From: Alphaproteobacteria bacterium
GTDB taxonomy: Bacteria; Pseudomonadota; Alphaproteobacteria; Caulobacterales; Hyphomonadaceae
Assembly: GCA_018827375.1 (NCBI GenBank)
Contig: JAHJYW010000045.1
Location: 1 to 64,000 of the forward strand
Reading direction: 5' to 3'
DNA: 64,000 nucleotides
Part shown: positions 1 through 6,602 of the stretch, one piece after another
Layout: each line of letters starts with the position of its first letter
How positions within the stretch are numbered: position 1 is the first letter of the stretch
Position numbers and translations under genes: made by a program
The notes under the pieces: model-generated
Database searches by the model: none
What the model saw: only the letters and a program-made list of their open reading frames with translations
What the model was told of the DNA's origin: nothing

Positions 1-52
1 CAACTTCCCGCAGCTTCGCGATGATCTCTTCAGGCTTCAATCTCTTGCCCAT
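1..52 (-). CDS. IS3-family transposase OrfA, N-terminal fragment (partial)
   Basis: From the ATG at 52-50 on the minus strand the frame reads MGKRLKPEEIIAKLREV. This matches the start of the neighbouring OrfA (MGKIAKPEEIIAKLREV) at 15 of 17 residues. Known family role: OrfA carries the helix-turn-helix that binds the element's ends. The gene runs off the window, so its integrity is unknown. Confidence 0.75.
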   Translation of the reverse strand, partial: MGKRLKPEEIIAKLREV

Positions 53-118
53 GTCTCAGCTCCATATCTGAAGCCGGGGCTAACTCAAATAATGGACCAC
101 TTTCACGGGGGCAGACCA
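1..118 (-). mobile_element. Left end of a second IS3-family element, cut by the window start
   Basis: Read on the minus strand, this stretch closely parallels the left end of the neighbouring IS at 130 onward. It has the same terminal motif (TGGTCTGCC as its complement at 110-118), the same AGTGGTCC and TTATTTGAGTTAG blocks, and then an ATG opening an OrfA start. The two copies differ at many bases, so they are relatives and not a recent duplication. Only the first ~118 bp are in the window. The two elements lie head to head with 11 bp between them. Confidence 0.8.
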
Positions 119-129
119 AAAGATTGTAG

Positions 130-154
130 TGGTCTGCCTCCCGCAAAGTGGTCC
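130..154 (+). repeat. Left terminal inverted repeat of the IS
   Basis: Begins TGGTCTGCC and ends AGTGGTCC. It pairs with the complement of 1374-1397, which begins TGGCCTGCC and ends AGTGGTCC, with a few mismatches and a one-base length difference. Confidence 0.75.
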
Positions 155-195
155 GTTATTTGAGTTAGTGCCGGCTCCGATTATGGAGTTGAGAC

Positions 196-471
196 ATGGG
201 CAAGATAGCCAAGCCTGAAGAGATTATTGCGAAACTGCGGGAGGTGGAGGTTCGCCTCGCACGCGGTGAGACAGCTGCTTCGGCGGCGCGGGCCGTCGGT
301 GTGACCGAACAGACCTACTACCGATGGCGCAAAGAGTATGGCGGCCTGCAGGTCGACCAAGCCAAGCGCATGAAAGATATGGAGAAGGAGAACGCCAGGC
401 TTCGGCGCGCAGTCTCTGATCTCACGCTGGACAACCAAATCCTTCAGGAAGTCGTGCGGGGAAAGTTCTAA
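196..471 (+). CDS. IS3-family transposase OrfA
   Basis: A 91-residue DNA-binding subunit of the IS3 transposase. Residues ~5-50 form a Tnp_1-type helix-turn-helix (PEEIIAKLREVEVRL ... VTEQTYYRWRKEYGG). They are followed by a heptad-like coiled segment (KRMKDMEKENARLRRAV) that in this family mediates OrfA/OrfAB oligomerisation. The frame ends at TAA 469-471 just after a slippery heptamer, so ribosomes can shift -1 into OrfB. The ATG at 196 gives the family's usual MGK-type start. The gene looks intact. Confidence 0.9.
   Translation: MGKIAKPEEIIAKLREVEVRLARGETAASAARAVGVTEQTYYRWRKEYGGLQVDQAKRMKDMEKENARLRRAVSDLTLDNQILQEVVRGKF
459..465 (+). other. Probable -1 programmed frameshift site between OrfA and OrfB
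   Basis: In the OrfA frame the sequence reads G GGA AAG, a canonical X XXY YYZ heptamer, two codons before the OrfA stop. The -1 frame is open from 459 straight into OrfB. IS3-family elements are known to make the OrfAB transposase this way, so this is the likely join. No downstream stimulatory structure was worked out. Confidence 0.65.
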
Positions 472-503
472 GCCCTTCGCGCCGTTGTGCTGCGGTCGAT
501 CAC

Positions 504-1334
504 GTGGTGAAAGAGCTTGGCGTCTCCGAACGCCGGGCTTGCCGCGTGATCGGCCAGCACCGTTCGACCCAGCGCAAGCAGCCCATACGGCGAGACGATG
601 AGGACGCCCTGACATCGGCGATTATCCGCCTGGCAGAACGGTTCGGCCGGTATGGCTATCGCCGGATCACGGCGCTCCTCAGAAATGATGGCTGGCATGT
701 GAACGAGAAGCGGGTTTACCGCATCTGGCGACGGGAGGGGTTGAAAGTGCCGATGAAACAACCAAAACGCGGCCGTCTCTGGCTGAATGACGGATCTTGC
801 GTGCGGCTAAGGCCGGCACACAAAGGCTATGTATGGTCCTATGACTTCGTGCAGGACCGCACCCATGATGGACGTGTGTTCCGCATGCTGTGTGTGGTCG
901 ACGAGTTTACACGGGAATGTCTCGCCATCCGGGTTGAGAGGAAGCTGAACTCCCGGGATGTCCTCGACACACTGGGCGAGCTGTTCGTTCGTCACGGGGC
1001 ACCCGAGCACATACGATCCGATAACGGCCCCGAGTTTATCGCGACAGCCTTGCGAGACTGGCTCGAAAGGGTGGGTGTGAAGACGCTTTACATCGAGCCG
1101 GGCAGCCCTTGGGAAAACGGCTACTGCGAAAGCTTCAACAGCAAGCTGCGCGACGAGTTGCTGGCGAGGGAAATCTTCTTCGATCTGCGCGAGGCAAAGA
1201 TCCTGATCGAAGCGTGGCGGCAGCACTACAACACCGCGAGGCCACACTCATCTCTCGGCTACAAACCACCTGCCCCAAAAGCCATCTTGCCCGCAGCGTT
1301 CATGCCGCCTTACTATGAGGAGGTGGCAGCATGA
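504..1334 (+). CDS. IS3-family transposase OrfB (DDE integrase domain)
   Basis: The catalytic part of the transposase, 276 residues from the first GTG but open upstream to the frameshift site at 459. It has an HTH_21-like region (GRYGYRRITALLRNDGW) and then an rve/DDE core. The three acidic residues are visible in WSYDFVQD, IRSDNGPEF and ENGYCESFN. The C-terminal HSSLGYKPPAP motif is typical of the family. No internal stop is seen, so the element may still be active. An independent start at GTG 504 is possible, but fusion to OrfA is the usual product. Confidence 0.92.
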   Translation: MVKELGVSERRACRVIGQHRSTQRKQPIRRDDEDALTSAIIRLAERFGRYGYRRITALLRNDGWHVNEKRVYRIWRREGLKVPMKQPKRGRLWLNDGSCVRLRPAHKGYVWSYDFVQDRTHDGRVFRMLCVVDEFTRECLAIRVERKLNSRDVLDTLGELFVRHGAPEHIRSDNGPEFIATALRDWLERVGVKTLYIEPGSPWENGYCESFNSKLRDELLAREIFFDLREAKILIEAWRQHYNTARPHSSLGYKPPAPKAILPAAFMPPYYEEVAA

Positions 1335-1373
1335 ACGCTGCTGCCTTGAAACCGCCGGGCTAATAAATCTGGT

Positions 1374-1397
1374 GGACCACTGCTGAGGGGCAGGCCA
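1374..1397 (-). repeat. Right terminal inverted repeat of the IS
   Basis: Starts GGACCACT and ends GGCAGGCCA, the imperfect complement of the left end at 130-154. The flanking sequence from 1398 is the interrupted integrase reading frame. Confidence 0.75.
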
Positions 1398-1705
1398 GCG
1401 ATCCGCGCGAATGTGTGCCCCGTCAAAGCGGCCGCGGCAGCCTTGTCGGCTTTCTTCGCGGATGGATTGACCCCATCGGCGAGGAGGGAGCGAGCTTCCT
1501 GACGCCTCTCGCGTGCTCTAGCCAGGCCCACATCCGGATAGGCGCCGAATGAAAGCAGCTGCTGCTTGCCATCGAACCGATAGCGCATACGCCAGAGCTT
1601 TGATCCTGTCGGGGTGACCTGAATATAGAGGCCACCTCCGTCGGCAGCCTTATAGGGTTTCGCGGCCGGCTTCAGGCTTTTGATTTTCAGGTCTGTCAGC
1701 GGCAC
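1398..1705 (-). pseudogene. Tyrosine integrase (P4/DUF4102 type), truncated by IS
   Basis: The reading frame starts at GTG 1705 and gives ~102 residues of a classic P4-type integrase N-terminus: MPLTDLKIKSLKPAAKPYKA, GGGLYIQVTPTGSKLWRMRY, LSFGAYPDVGLARARERR and HTFARI. It then runs into the right end of the IS at 1397. The central and catalytic (R-H-R-Y) domains are missing. They are not on the other side of the IS inside this window, because another IS end starts there. Known role of the family: site-specific integration of islands or prophages at tRNA 3' ends. The adjacent tRNA-Leu fits this. Confidence 0.88.
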
Positions 1706-1889
1706 TTGGTGGTATCCAGTTTGAAGGATTGCGGGAGCTTCCCGAACTACCCCTAAAATTACCCGTAAAATGGCTGGATCTCAAGCGACGTACCCGCACT
1801 TCATTGGACTAAAGCGACCGCGTGTCGGGCCTTAGCATGCTGTTTTTATGTAGTTTTTGGACGTTATCGCACGTCGCCGGATTTTTGTT

Positions 1890-1976
1890 TGGTGCCCAGA
1901 AGAGGACTCGAACCTCCACTCCCTTACGAGAACTACGACCTGAACGTAGCGCGTCTACCAATTCCGCCATCTGGGC
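1890..1976 (-). tRNA. tRNA-Leu (anticodon CAG)
   Basis: The complement folds as a class II tRNA. The 5' GCCCAGA pairs with TCTGGGC, the D-arm region reads GGCGGAATTGGTAGACGCG, the anticodon stem-loop is CTACG-TTCAGGT-CGTAG (anticodon CAG), and there is a long variable arm and a GGTTCGAGTCC T-arm. Discriminator A and an encoded CCA end at 1890. The truncated integrase starts 185 bp past its 3' end, so this tRNA is the likely attachment site of an island extending left. Confidence 0.93.
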
Positions 1977-2111
1977 ACAGTATTGGAACGCGGGGTATTA
2001 CGGTTCCAAGCCAGAAACGTCAACGGCAAAACTGCTCTGACCTGGCCTTGTTTCAACAGACCTGAGGGGTCGCATCAAAGCGATCTATCTCCCGCGTGAG
2101 CCCCGATAACC

Positions 2112-3365
2112 TCACACGCGTCCAAGCAAGCTTTCCGCCCGCCCCAACACCAAACCTTCAACCCCGGACATCGCCTTCCGCTCGCCCGTCTCCAGATCAA
2201 ATCCTGCCGCCACGTTCCCGGCGTGCTCCAGCACGATCCCGCACAATGACTTCACTCGCCGCCGGATATACGGCTCTGTCAGGCCGGTCTCTTCGGCAAA
2301 CCTGACCCAGTCCCGCGCCTGAATGTCTTCTAGTGCCGCCTGCTTCGCAATCTTCATCGCAAGCCGCGGACTGAGTTCGGGATAGGCCACGGTCGAAAGG
2401 AGATCATAGAGCGGCGCAAGCTCTATGCTGCCATCATATAGGAGGCTGTAATTCTTGCCGTGCGCGTCCGCATTGCCAATGATCAGATTGAAGATTGCCG
2501 CATCGAAGAGTTTGAGCACTTCGATTGCCGGCCGGGTCGCCACGCGCCTGAGGAGCGTGAACAAATCGCGGAATCCTGGGCCACCATCCGAGGCATATTT
2601 GCGTGCTGACGTGAACCCGAGCGCCTGACAGAAATCTTCCTGATGCAGGCGCGTGACAGTGCCCTCTTCGCTTCTAACCCGGTCATAGCGCCGGACGAGC
2701 AGGAAGGGCAGGCCTTCAGCTCTGTGGATATCGACTTCGGCTACATTTAGCCCGATTAGGCGCCCAAGCCGCATCCCATAGGCCTCGTTTTCGGTCGTGC
2801 CTTCGAATCTTGTGATGGGAGGTTTCAGGATATGCGTTGTCGGCTGGCCCGGCACCGGCAGCGCAATGCCGTCTGACGTCAGGATGACAGGGAGTTTTGC
2901 CTGGGCGCCAGCCAGCGAAAGTCTGAGCCCCTCTTCTCCGGCCAGCATGGGGCGCTTGGGCAGAGAGTCGATCAGGGCACGCAGCTCTTTGTCAGACATA
3001 GGTTTGGGCGTGAGCCGCCCTTCCGGGGCTAGCGGCTCCTCCCCTTCCGGCCAGAGTGCCAGGGCACCTGCAACTTCACCGCCCAGCATTTCAAGGAGGC
3101 GAAATTCATTGCGCTCAGAGACGCCGAGTGCGGCAGCAACATTCACCCGCTGGCTCTCTTCAGGCAGGATGCCTTCAAAAAAAGGCAGGCATTCGCGACG
3201 GGAATAGGGCTCTTCCCGCAAAGGCAGGGACACGGAGATCGCCCTTGCATCGCTCCGGGTAAGCCAGGCGGGCAGATAGGCAAAGCCCATTTCGCCATGC
3301 GCGTCGACTGACAGGGTCCCGACAGCGCGCCCACCCCACCATAACGTCAGTGCGCGCGTGGTCAT
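2112..3365 (-). CDS. hipA: HipA-family serine/threonine kinase toxin
   Basis: Toxin of a type II toxin-antitoxin module, 417 residues. E. coli HipA inactivates glutamyl-tRNA synthetase by phosphorylation and promotes persistence; the target here is not known. The HipA_N and HipA_C domains look complete. S150 in LRLSLAGAQAKL matches the autophosphorylated serine, and K181 (HILKPP) matches the ATP-binding lysine. The catalytic GNADAHGKN (D300, N305) and the metal-binding D321 in LAPLYDLLS are present, so an active kinase is expected. Its start overlaps the hipB stop by 4 bases (ATGA), showing translational coupling. It lies between two tRNA genes. Confidence 0.93.
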   Translation of the reverse strand: MTTRALTLWWGGRAVGTLSVDAHGEMGFAYLPAWLTRSDARAISVSLPLREEPYSRRECLPFFEGILPEESQRVNVAAALGVSERNEFRLLEMLGGEVAGALALWPEGEEPLAPEGRLTPKPMSDKELRALIDSLPKRPMLAGEEGLRLSLAGAQAKLPVILTSDGIALPVPGQPTTHILKPPITRFEGTTENEAYGMRLGRLIGLNVAEVDIHRAEGLPFLLVRRYDRVRSEEGTVTRLHQEDFCQALGFTSARKYASDGGPGFRDLFTLLRRVATRPAIEVLKLFDAAIFNLIIGNADAHGKNYSLLYDGSIELAPLYDLLSTVAYPELSPRLAMKIAKQAALEDIQARDWVRFAEETGLTEPYIRRRVKSLCGIVLEHAGNVAAGFDLETGERKAMSGVEGLVLGRAESLLGRV

Positions 3366-3580
3366 CGGCGATCCTCCGGCGTGGTGATGGTCATCGAACA
3401 GCCCAGAGCTGAAAGGACTTCGAGCACCTTGCCAATCTGCGCCGTAGGCTTGCCGCGTTCGAGTTCAACAAGAAAGCGCAGGCCAACGCCAGAAGCCGCG
3501 GCAAGCTCAGGCTGACGCAGGCCCTGAGCCTTGCGTGTCTTTCGGATGAGGTCGCCAATTTCTTCTGGTGTCATGAGCAT
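3362..3580 (-). CDS. hipB: HipB-like antitoxin, XRE-family regulator
   Basis: A small Cro/C1-type helix-turn-helix antitoxin (72 residues from ATG 3580; ATG 3574 is an equally good alternative). The HTH lies in IRKTRKAQGLRQPELAAASG followed by VGLRFLVELERGKPTAQ. The C-terminus (CSMTITTPEDRR) resembles the HipB tail that contacts HipA. The frame is open further upstream to 3697, but that extension would cover the operator repeats, so the internal ATG is preferred. HipB normally represses its own operon. Three identical palindromes directly upstream support this. Confidence 0.88.
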   Translation of the reverse strand: MLMTPEEIGDLIRKTRKAQGLRQPELAAASGVGLRFLVELERGKPTAQIGKVLEVLSALGCSMTITTPEDRR

Positions 3581-3582
3581 AT

Positions 3583-3596
3583 TTCCCGATCGGGAA
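3583..3596. promoter_or_regulatory. hipBA operator O1 (promoter-proximal palindrome)
   Basis: A perfect palindrome, TTCCCGATCGGGAA, only a few bases before the hipB ATG. It is one of three copies with core CCCGATCGGG. Inferred to be a HipB autorepression site. Confidence 0.75.
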
Positions 3597-3632
3597 ACAT
3601 ATGCCAACCTCATGAGAGACACAAGTAAAATA

Positions 3633-3646
3633 TCCCGATCGGGCAA
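3633..3646. promoter_or_regulatory. hipBA operator O2
   Basis: Second copy of the CCCGATCGGG palindrome (centre about 3638.5), 49 bp from the first. A TATAAA-like -10 element on the minus strand (3647-3652) directly abuts it, so a bound repressor would cover the promoter. Confidence 0.75.
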
Positions 3647-3681
3647 TTTATAGAAGCTCCACAGGCAACATCTCGCAAACT

Positions 3682-3694
3682 TTCCCGATCGGGA
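3682..3694. promoter_or_regulatory. hipBA operator O3
   Basis: Third copy, TTCCCGATCGGGA (centre about 3688.5), 50 bp from the second. The near-equal spacing suggests cooperative binding or wrapping. Confidence 0.72.
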
Positions 3695-3915
3695 CATAGC
3701 AATCGTCGCTACCTTGCAAACCTCCGGACCAATGAATCTGGGGGAGCCCCGTCTGAGAGATAGGCCAGCATTGTATCATCATCGGTCACAGCCGAAAGCC
3801 AAGTGTCCGTAAGACGCAGTTTGCCATGAGTTTTTCGTCTCCAGTTCCCTGGCAGCCATCTTTGAGCAAAGTCAGACTTCTGCCCATTTTTTGCAGATTG
3901 TTTTATATGGATATT

Positions 3916-3992
3916 TGGTGGCCCCGGCGCGATTCGAACGCGCGACCTACAGATTAGGAATCTGTTGCTCTATCCTGCTGAGCTACGGGACC
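3916..3992 (-). tRNA. tRNA-Arg (anticodon CCT)
   Basis: The complement has acceptor GGTCCCG paired with CGGGGCC and a D arm in TAGCTCAGCAGGATAGAGC. The anticodon stem-loop ACAGA-TTCCTAA-TCTGT gives anticodon CCT (reads AGG). The T arm reads CGCGTTCGAATCGCG, and discriminator A with an encoded CCA follows (end at 3916). It is a single-copy-type arginine tRNA. No tRNA neighbours are clustered with it. Confidence 0.94.
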
Positions 3993-4043
3993 ATCCAGGC
4001 TAGGCTATACGGCATGCCGGGGCGGGATTGAAGCCTTTCAAGG

Positions 4044-4253
4044 GTGGTTTTCGCGGTGGACACTCAGCCGGGGGAACATGGCCGCGTCGTGCGCTTGATC
4101 GATGGCGGCGCGCTAACGCTAAAAATCGAGACATCGGCAGCGGCGCTTTGCCAGACGGCAGCCGTATCAGCGATCACGGCGCGCCTCTATGTCTACCGGG
4201 GGAAACTGGGGATTTCGCATACGCCGAACCTGGAGATACTGGCGCACGATTAG
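4044..4253 (+). CDS. Hypothetical small protein (doubtful)
   Basis: A GTG-initiated frame of 69 codons in the otherwise empty 330-bp gap between tRNA-Arg and the LemA gene. The product (MVFAVDTQPGEHGRVVRL ... LEILAHD) has no signal peptide, membrane segment or motif I recognise. Codon choice is compatible with coding DNA here, but no clear ribosome binding site precedes the GTG. It may be a spurious frame. Nothing else is visible in this gap apart from the LemA ribosome binding site just before 4323. Confidence 0.3.
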   Translation: MVFAVDTQPGEHGRVVRLIDGGALTLKIETSAAALCQTAAVSAITARLYVYRGKLGISHTPNLEILAHD

Positions 4254-4322
4254 AGGCGGGCATTCACAAGCGGCTGCGTTTGTCCGATAGAAGGACACTC
4301 AAACCACCGGGAGACGACGCGC

Positions 4323-4886
4323 ATGCTGGGCACTTATATCCTGATCGGACTGGGCGTTATCGTGCTGGTCGCGGTTATCCTGATCTACAACAGGCTGGTT
4401 CAGAAGCGGCAGATGGTGCGCAATGGCTGGGCCGATGTGGACGTACAGCTGAAACGGCGGGCGGACCTGATCCCGCGCCTGATCGAGACGGTCAGGGGCT
4501 ATGCCGCGCACGAGAACACGCTGTTTCAGGAAGTGGTGGTGAAACGCGGCGCAGCGATGGCGGCGGGCGATGACCCGGTGGCGCGCGGGGCGGCCGAGTC
4601 GGCCCTGTCACAGCCTGTAGCACGGCTGGTAGCAGTGGCAGAGGCCTATCCGGACCTGAAGGCCAACCAGAACTTCCTGGACCTTCAGAAAGAGCTGGTC
4701 GACACCGAGAACAAAATCGAGATGGCACGGCGCTTCTTCAATGGCGCAGTGCGCGAGCTGAACACGGCAGTGGAGAGTTTTCCCGCGAACCTGATGGCGG
4801 GGCCATTCGGATTCGCGCAGAGCCCCTTCTTTGAGATCGAGCCGGCGGACCGCGCGCTGCCGAGCGTCAACTTCCGGGGGGCCTGA
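4323..4886 (+). CDS. LemA family protein
   Basis: A 187-residue LemA-family protein: one N-terminal membrane helix (residues ~4-22, YILIGLGVIVLVAVILIY) and then a helical-bundle domain. The family signature is clear in WADVDVQLKRRADLIPRLIE and VRGYAAHENTLFQEVV, with the ENKIEMARRFFNGAVRELN and FPANLMAGPFGF blocks near the end. The biochemical function of LemA is not established. The gene is translationally coupled (TGATG overlap) to the DUF2207 gene downstream, a pairing common in bacteria. Confidence 0.9.
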   Translation: MLGTYILIGLGVIVLVAVILIYNRLVQKRQMVRNGWADVDVQLKRRADLIPRLIETVRGYAAHENTLFQEVVVKRGAAMAAGDDPVARGAAESALSQPVARLVAVAEAYPDLKANQNFLDLQKELVDTENKIEMARRFFNGAVRELNTAVESFPANLMAGPFGFAQSPFFEIEPADRALPSVNFRGA

Positions 4887-6595
4887 TGGGCGTGCGAAAC
4901 TTTATCCTTGGCCTCATGGCCGCCCTGCTGGCGCTGAGCGCCATGGCGGAAGAGCGGATCAACCGGTTTGATGTCGCCATCGACGTTGAGCACAACGGCG
5001 ACATAATCGTCAGCGAGACGCTGGACGTGACGGCCGAAGGCTACCAGATCCAGCGGGGGATCTTCCGCCTGCTGCCACGCTATTATGACGATAACGGCGC
5101 AAAACTGCCCTATGACTACAAAGTGCTGAGCGTGACGCGGGACGGCGCGCGCGAGCCCTATGAAACATCGTCGGACGGCAATGCGGTTCAGGTGCGCGTG
5201 GGAGACGCCAATGTCTTTCTCGAGAAGGGCGCCCACACATATGTCATCCGGTACCGGGTGAAGAACCAGGTGCGCTACTTCGCGGATATGGATGAAGTCT
5301 ACTGGAACGTGACCGGCAATTACTGGGACTTCCCGATTGATGAAGCCGCCGTGACGATCACGTTCCCGGACGGTGCGAAAGTGCTGCAACATGCGGCCTA
5401 TACGGGCGCGTCAGGCGACGCAGGCGGTGACTTCACCTATCGCGATGGTGGCAATGTGCAGACCTTTGCAACGACGCGCACCCTGCAGCCGGGCGAGGGG
5501 CTGACCGTGGCCCTTGGCATCGAGAAGGGCGTGATTGATCCTCCCTCCAGTGCAGACCAGACGCGGCGCTGGTGGCAGCGCAACGGATCGCTGGCCATCC
5601 TGATCGCGTCCCTGCTGGGCGTGTTCTGGTTTTCCTGGCGCAACTTCCAGCGCATCGGGCGTGACCCGGTGAAGGGGCCGGTATTCCCGCATTACGCGCC
5701 GCCGGAAGGCTATTCGCCGGCGGCTGTGCACTACATCTACAATCGCGGCCTTTCGGGGCACAGGGCCCTGATCGCGACGCTGATGTATCTCGCGGTGAAA
5801 GGCCATGTGATCATAGAGGCGGGCAAGGACAAGATGACCACCCTGACGCGCACGGAGACCCGTGAGACGCCGGGTCTCGTCACACCTGAGGACGACGCCC
5901 TTGAGGCGGCCCTGTTCAAGACGGGCACGACCCGCAGCTTTGGCAACTCCTCGGATGCAAGCTTCACCAAGGCCTATACCAAGTTCACCTCGACGCTCGC
6001 GCGCAAATATGGCGACACGTATTTCCGCTGGAACATCGGCTACACCGTGATCGCCATCCTGCTGAGCGGCGGGGCGATCGTGCTGGCGGTGATGCAGGCG
6101 TCACAATGGTCGTGGTGGCACATGGGCTTGGTGATCGCCATCATCGCGCTCAATGGCTGGTTCATGTACCTGATGCCGGCGCCGACGAAGCTGGGCCAGA
6201 ATGTCCGTACCGAAATCGAAGGCTTCAAGCTTTACATGGAGACGGCCGAAAAGCTGCAGCTGAACGCCGTCGAGGTGGGCAGCGAAGCGCCGCCGCCAAT
6301 GACGAAGGAGCGCTACGAGGCCTTCCTGCCCTATGCGATTGCGCTGGACGTGGAAAAGCCGTGGACGAAGCATTTTGAAAACCTGATTCCGGAAGCGGCC
6401 CGCGCCTATAACCCAACCTGGACCAATATGGCCGCGAATGGGTTCAGTGATGTGGGCAAAATGACGAGCGGAATGGTCAGCTCGATCAGTTCGGGTGTCT
6501 CCAGTTCGATGCCGCAAAGTTCCGGCTCATCCGGCTCTGGTGGCGGTGGATCGTCCGGCGGTGGGGGCGGCGGCGGAGGTGGCGGTGGCTGGTAG
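4886..6595 (+). CDS. DUF2207 domain-containing membrane protein
   Basis: A 569-residue protein with a signal peptide (residues 1-21) and an extracytoplasmic DUF2207 domain (ERINRFDVAIDVEHNGDIIV ... TVALGIEKG). Membrane helices lie near residues 232-250, 383-405 and 410-430. The C-terminus is a striking Gly/Ser tail of about 25 residues ending in a run of glycines and a final Trp. Its biochemical role is unknown. Family members are usually encoded next to LemA, as here, suggesting a shared envelope function. It ends only 7 bp from the convergent rpoH stop, with no obvious terminator between them. Confidence 0.85.
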   Translation: MGVRNFILGLMAALLALSAMAEERINRFDVAIDVEHNGDIIVSETLDVTAEGYQIQRGIFRLLPRYYDDNGAKLPYDYKVLSVTRDGAREPYETSSDGNAVQVRVGDANVFLEKGAHTYVIRYRVKNQVRYFADMDEVYWNVTGNYWDFPIDEAAVTITFPDGAKVLQHAAYTGASGDAGGDFTYRDGGNVQTFATTRTLQPGEGLTVALGIEKGVIDPPSSADQTRRWWQRNGSLAILIASLLGVFWFSWRNFQRIGRDPVKGPVFPHYAPPEGYSPAAVHYIYNRGLSGHRALIATLMYLAVKGHVIIEAGKDKMTTLTRTETRETPGLVTPEDDALEAALFKTGTTRSFGNSSDASFTKAYTKFTSTLARKYGDTYFRWNIGYTVIAILLSGGAIVLAVMQASQWSWWHMGLVIAIIALNGWFMYLMPAPTKLGQNVRTEIEGFKLYMETAEKLQLNAVEVGSEAPPPMTKERYEAFLPYAIALDVEKPWTKHFENLIPEAARAYNPTWTNMAANGFSDVGKMTSGMVSSISSGVSSSMPQSSGSSGSGGGGSSGGGGGGGGGGGW

Positions 6596-6602
6596 CTGCG
6601 CC

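Larger units (their letters stand above)
130..1397 (+). mobile_element. IS3-family insertion sequence (IS407-like), complete
   Basis: A 1268-bp element bounded by imperfect inverted repeats starting TG and ending CA, with OrfA (196-471) and OrfB (from about 459 by frameshift to 1334) in the usual IS3 arrangement. The left end 130-154 and the complement of the right end 1374-1397 share TGG-CTGCC and AGTGGTCC blocks. No target-site duplication is visible: the flanks are GTAG before 130 and GCGA after 1397. That suggests rearrangement after insertion. The right end lies inside a tyrosine integrase gene. The subgroup name is inferred from the OrfA/OrfB style and not from a database search. Confidence 0.85.

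Noticed and set aside
1-1397. Composite transposon formed by the two IS elements
   Set aside because: They are adjacent with 11 bp between them, so no cargo is enclosed; the elements are also non-identical.
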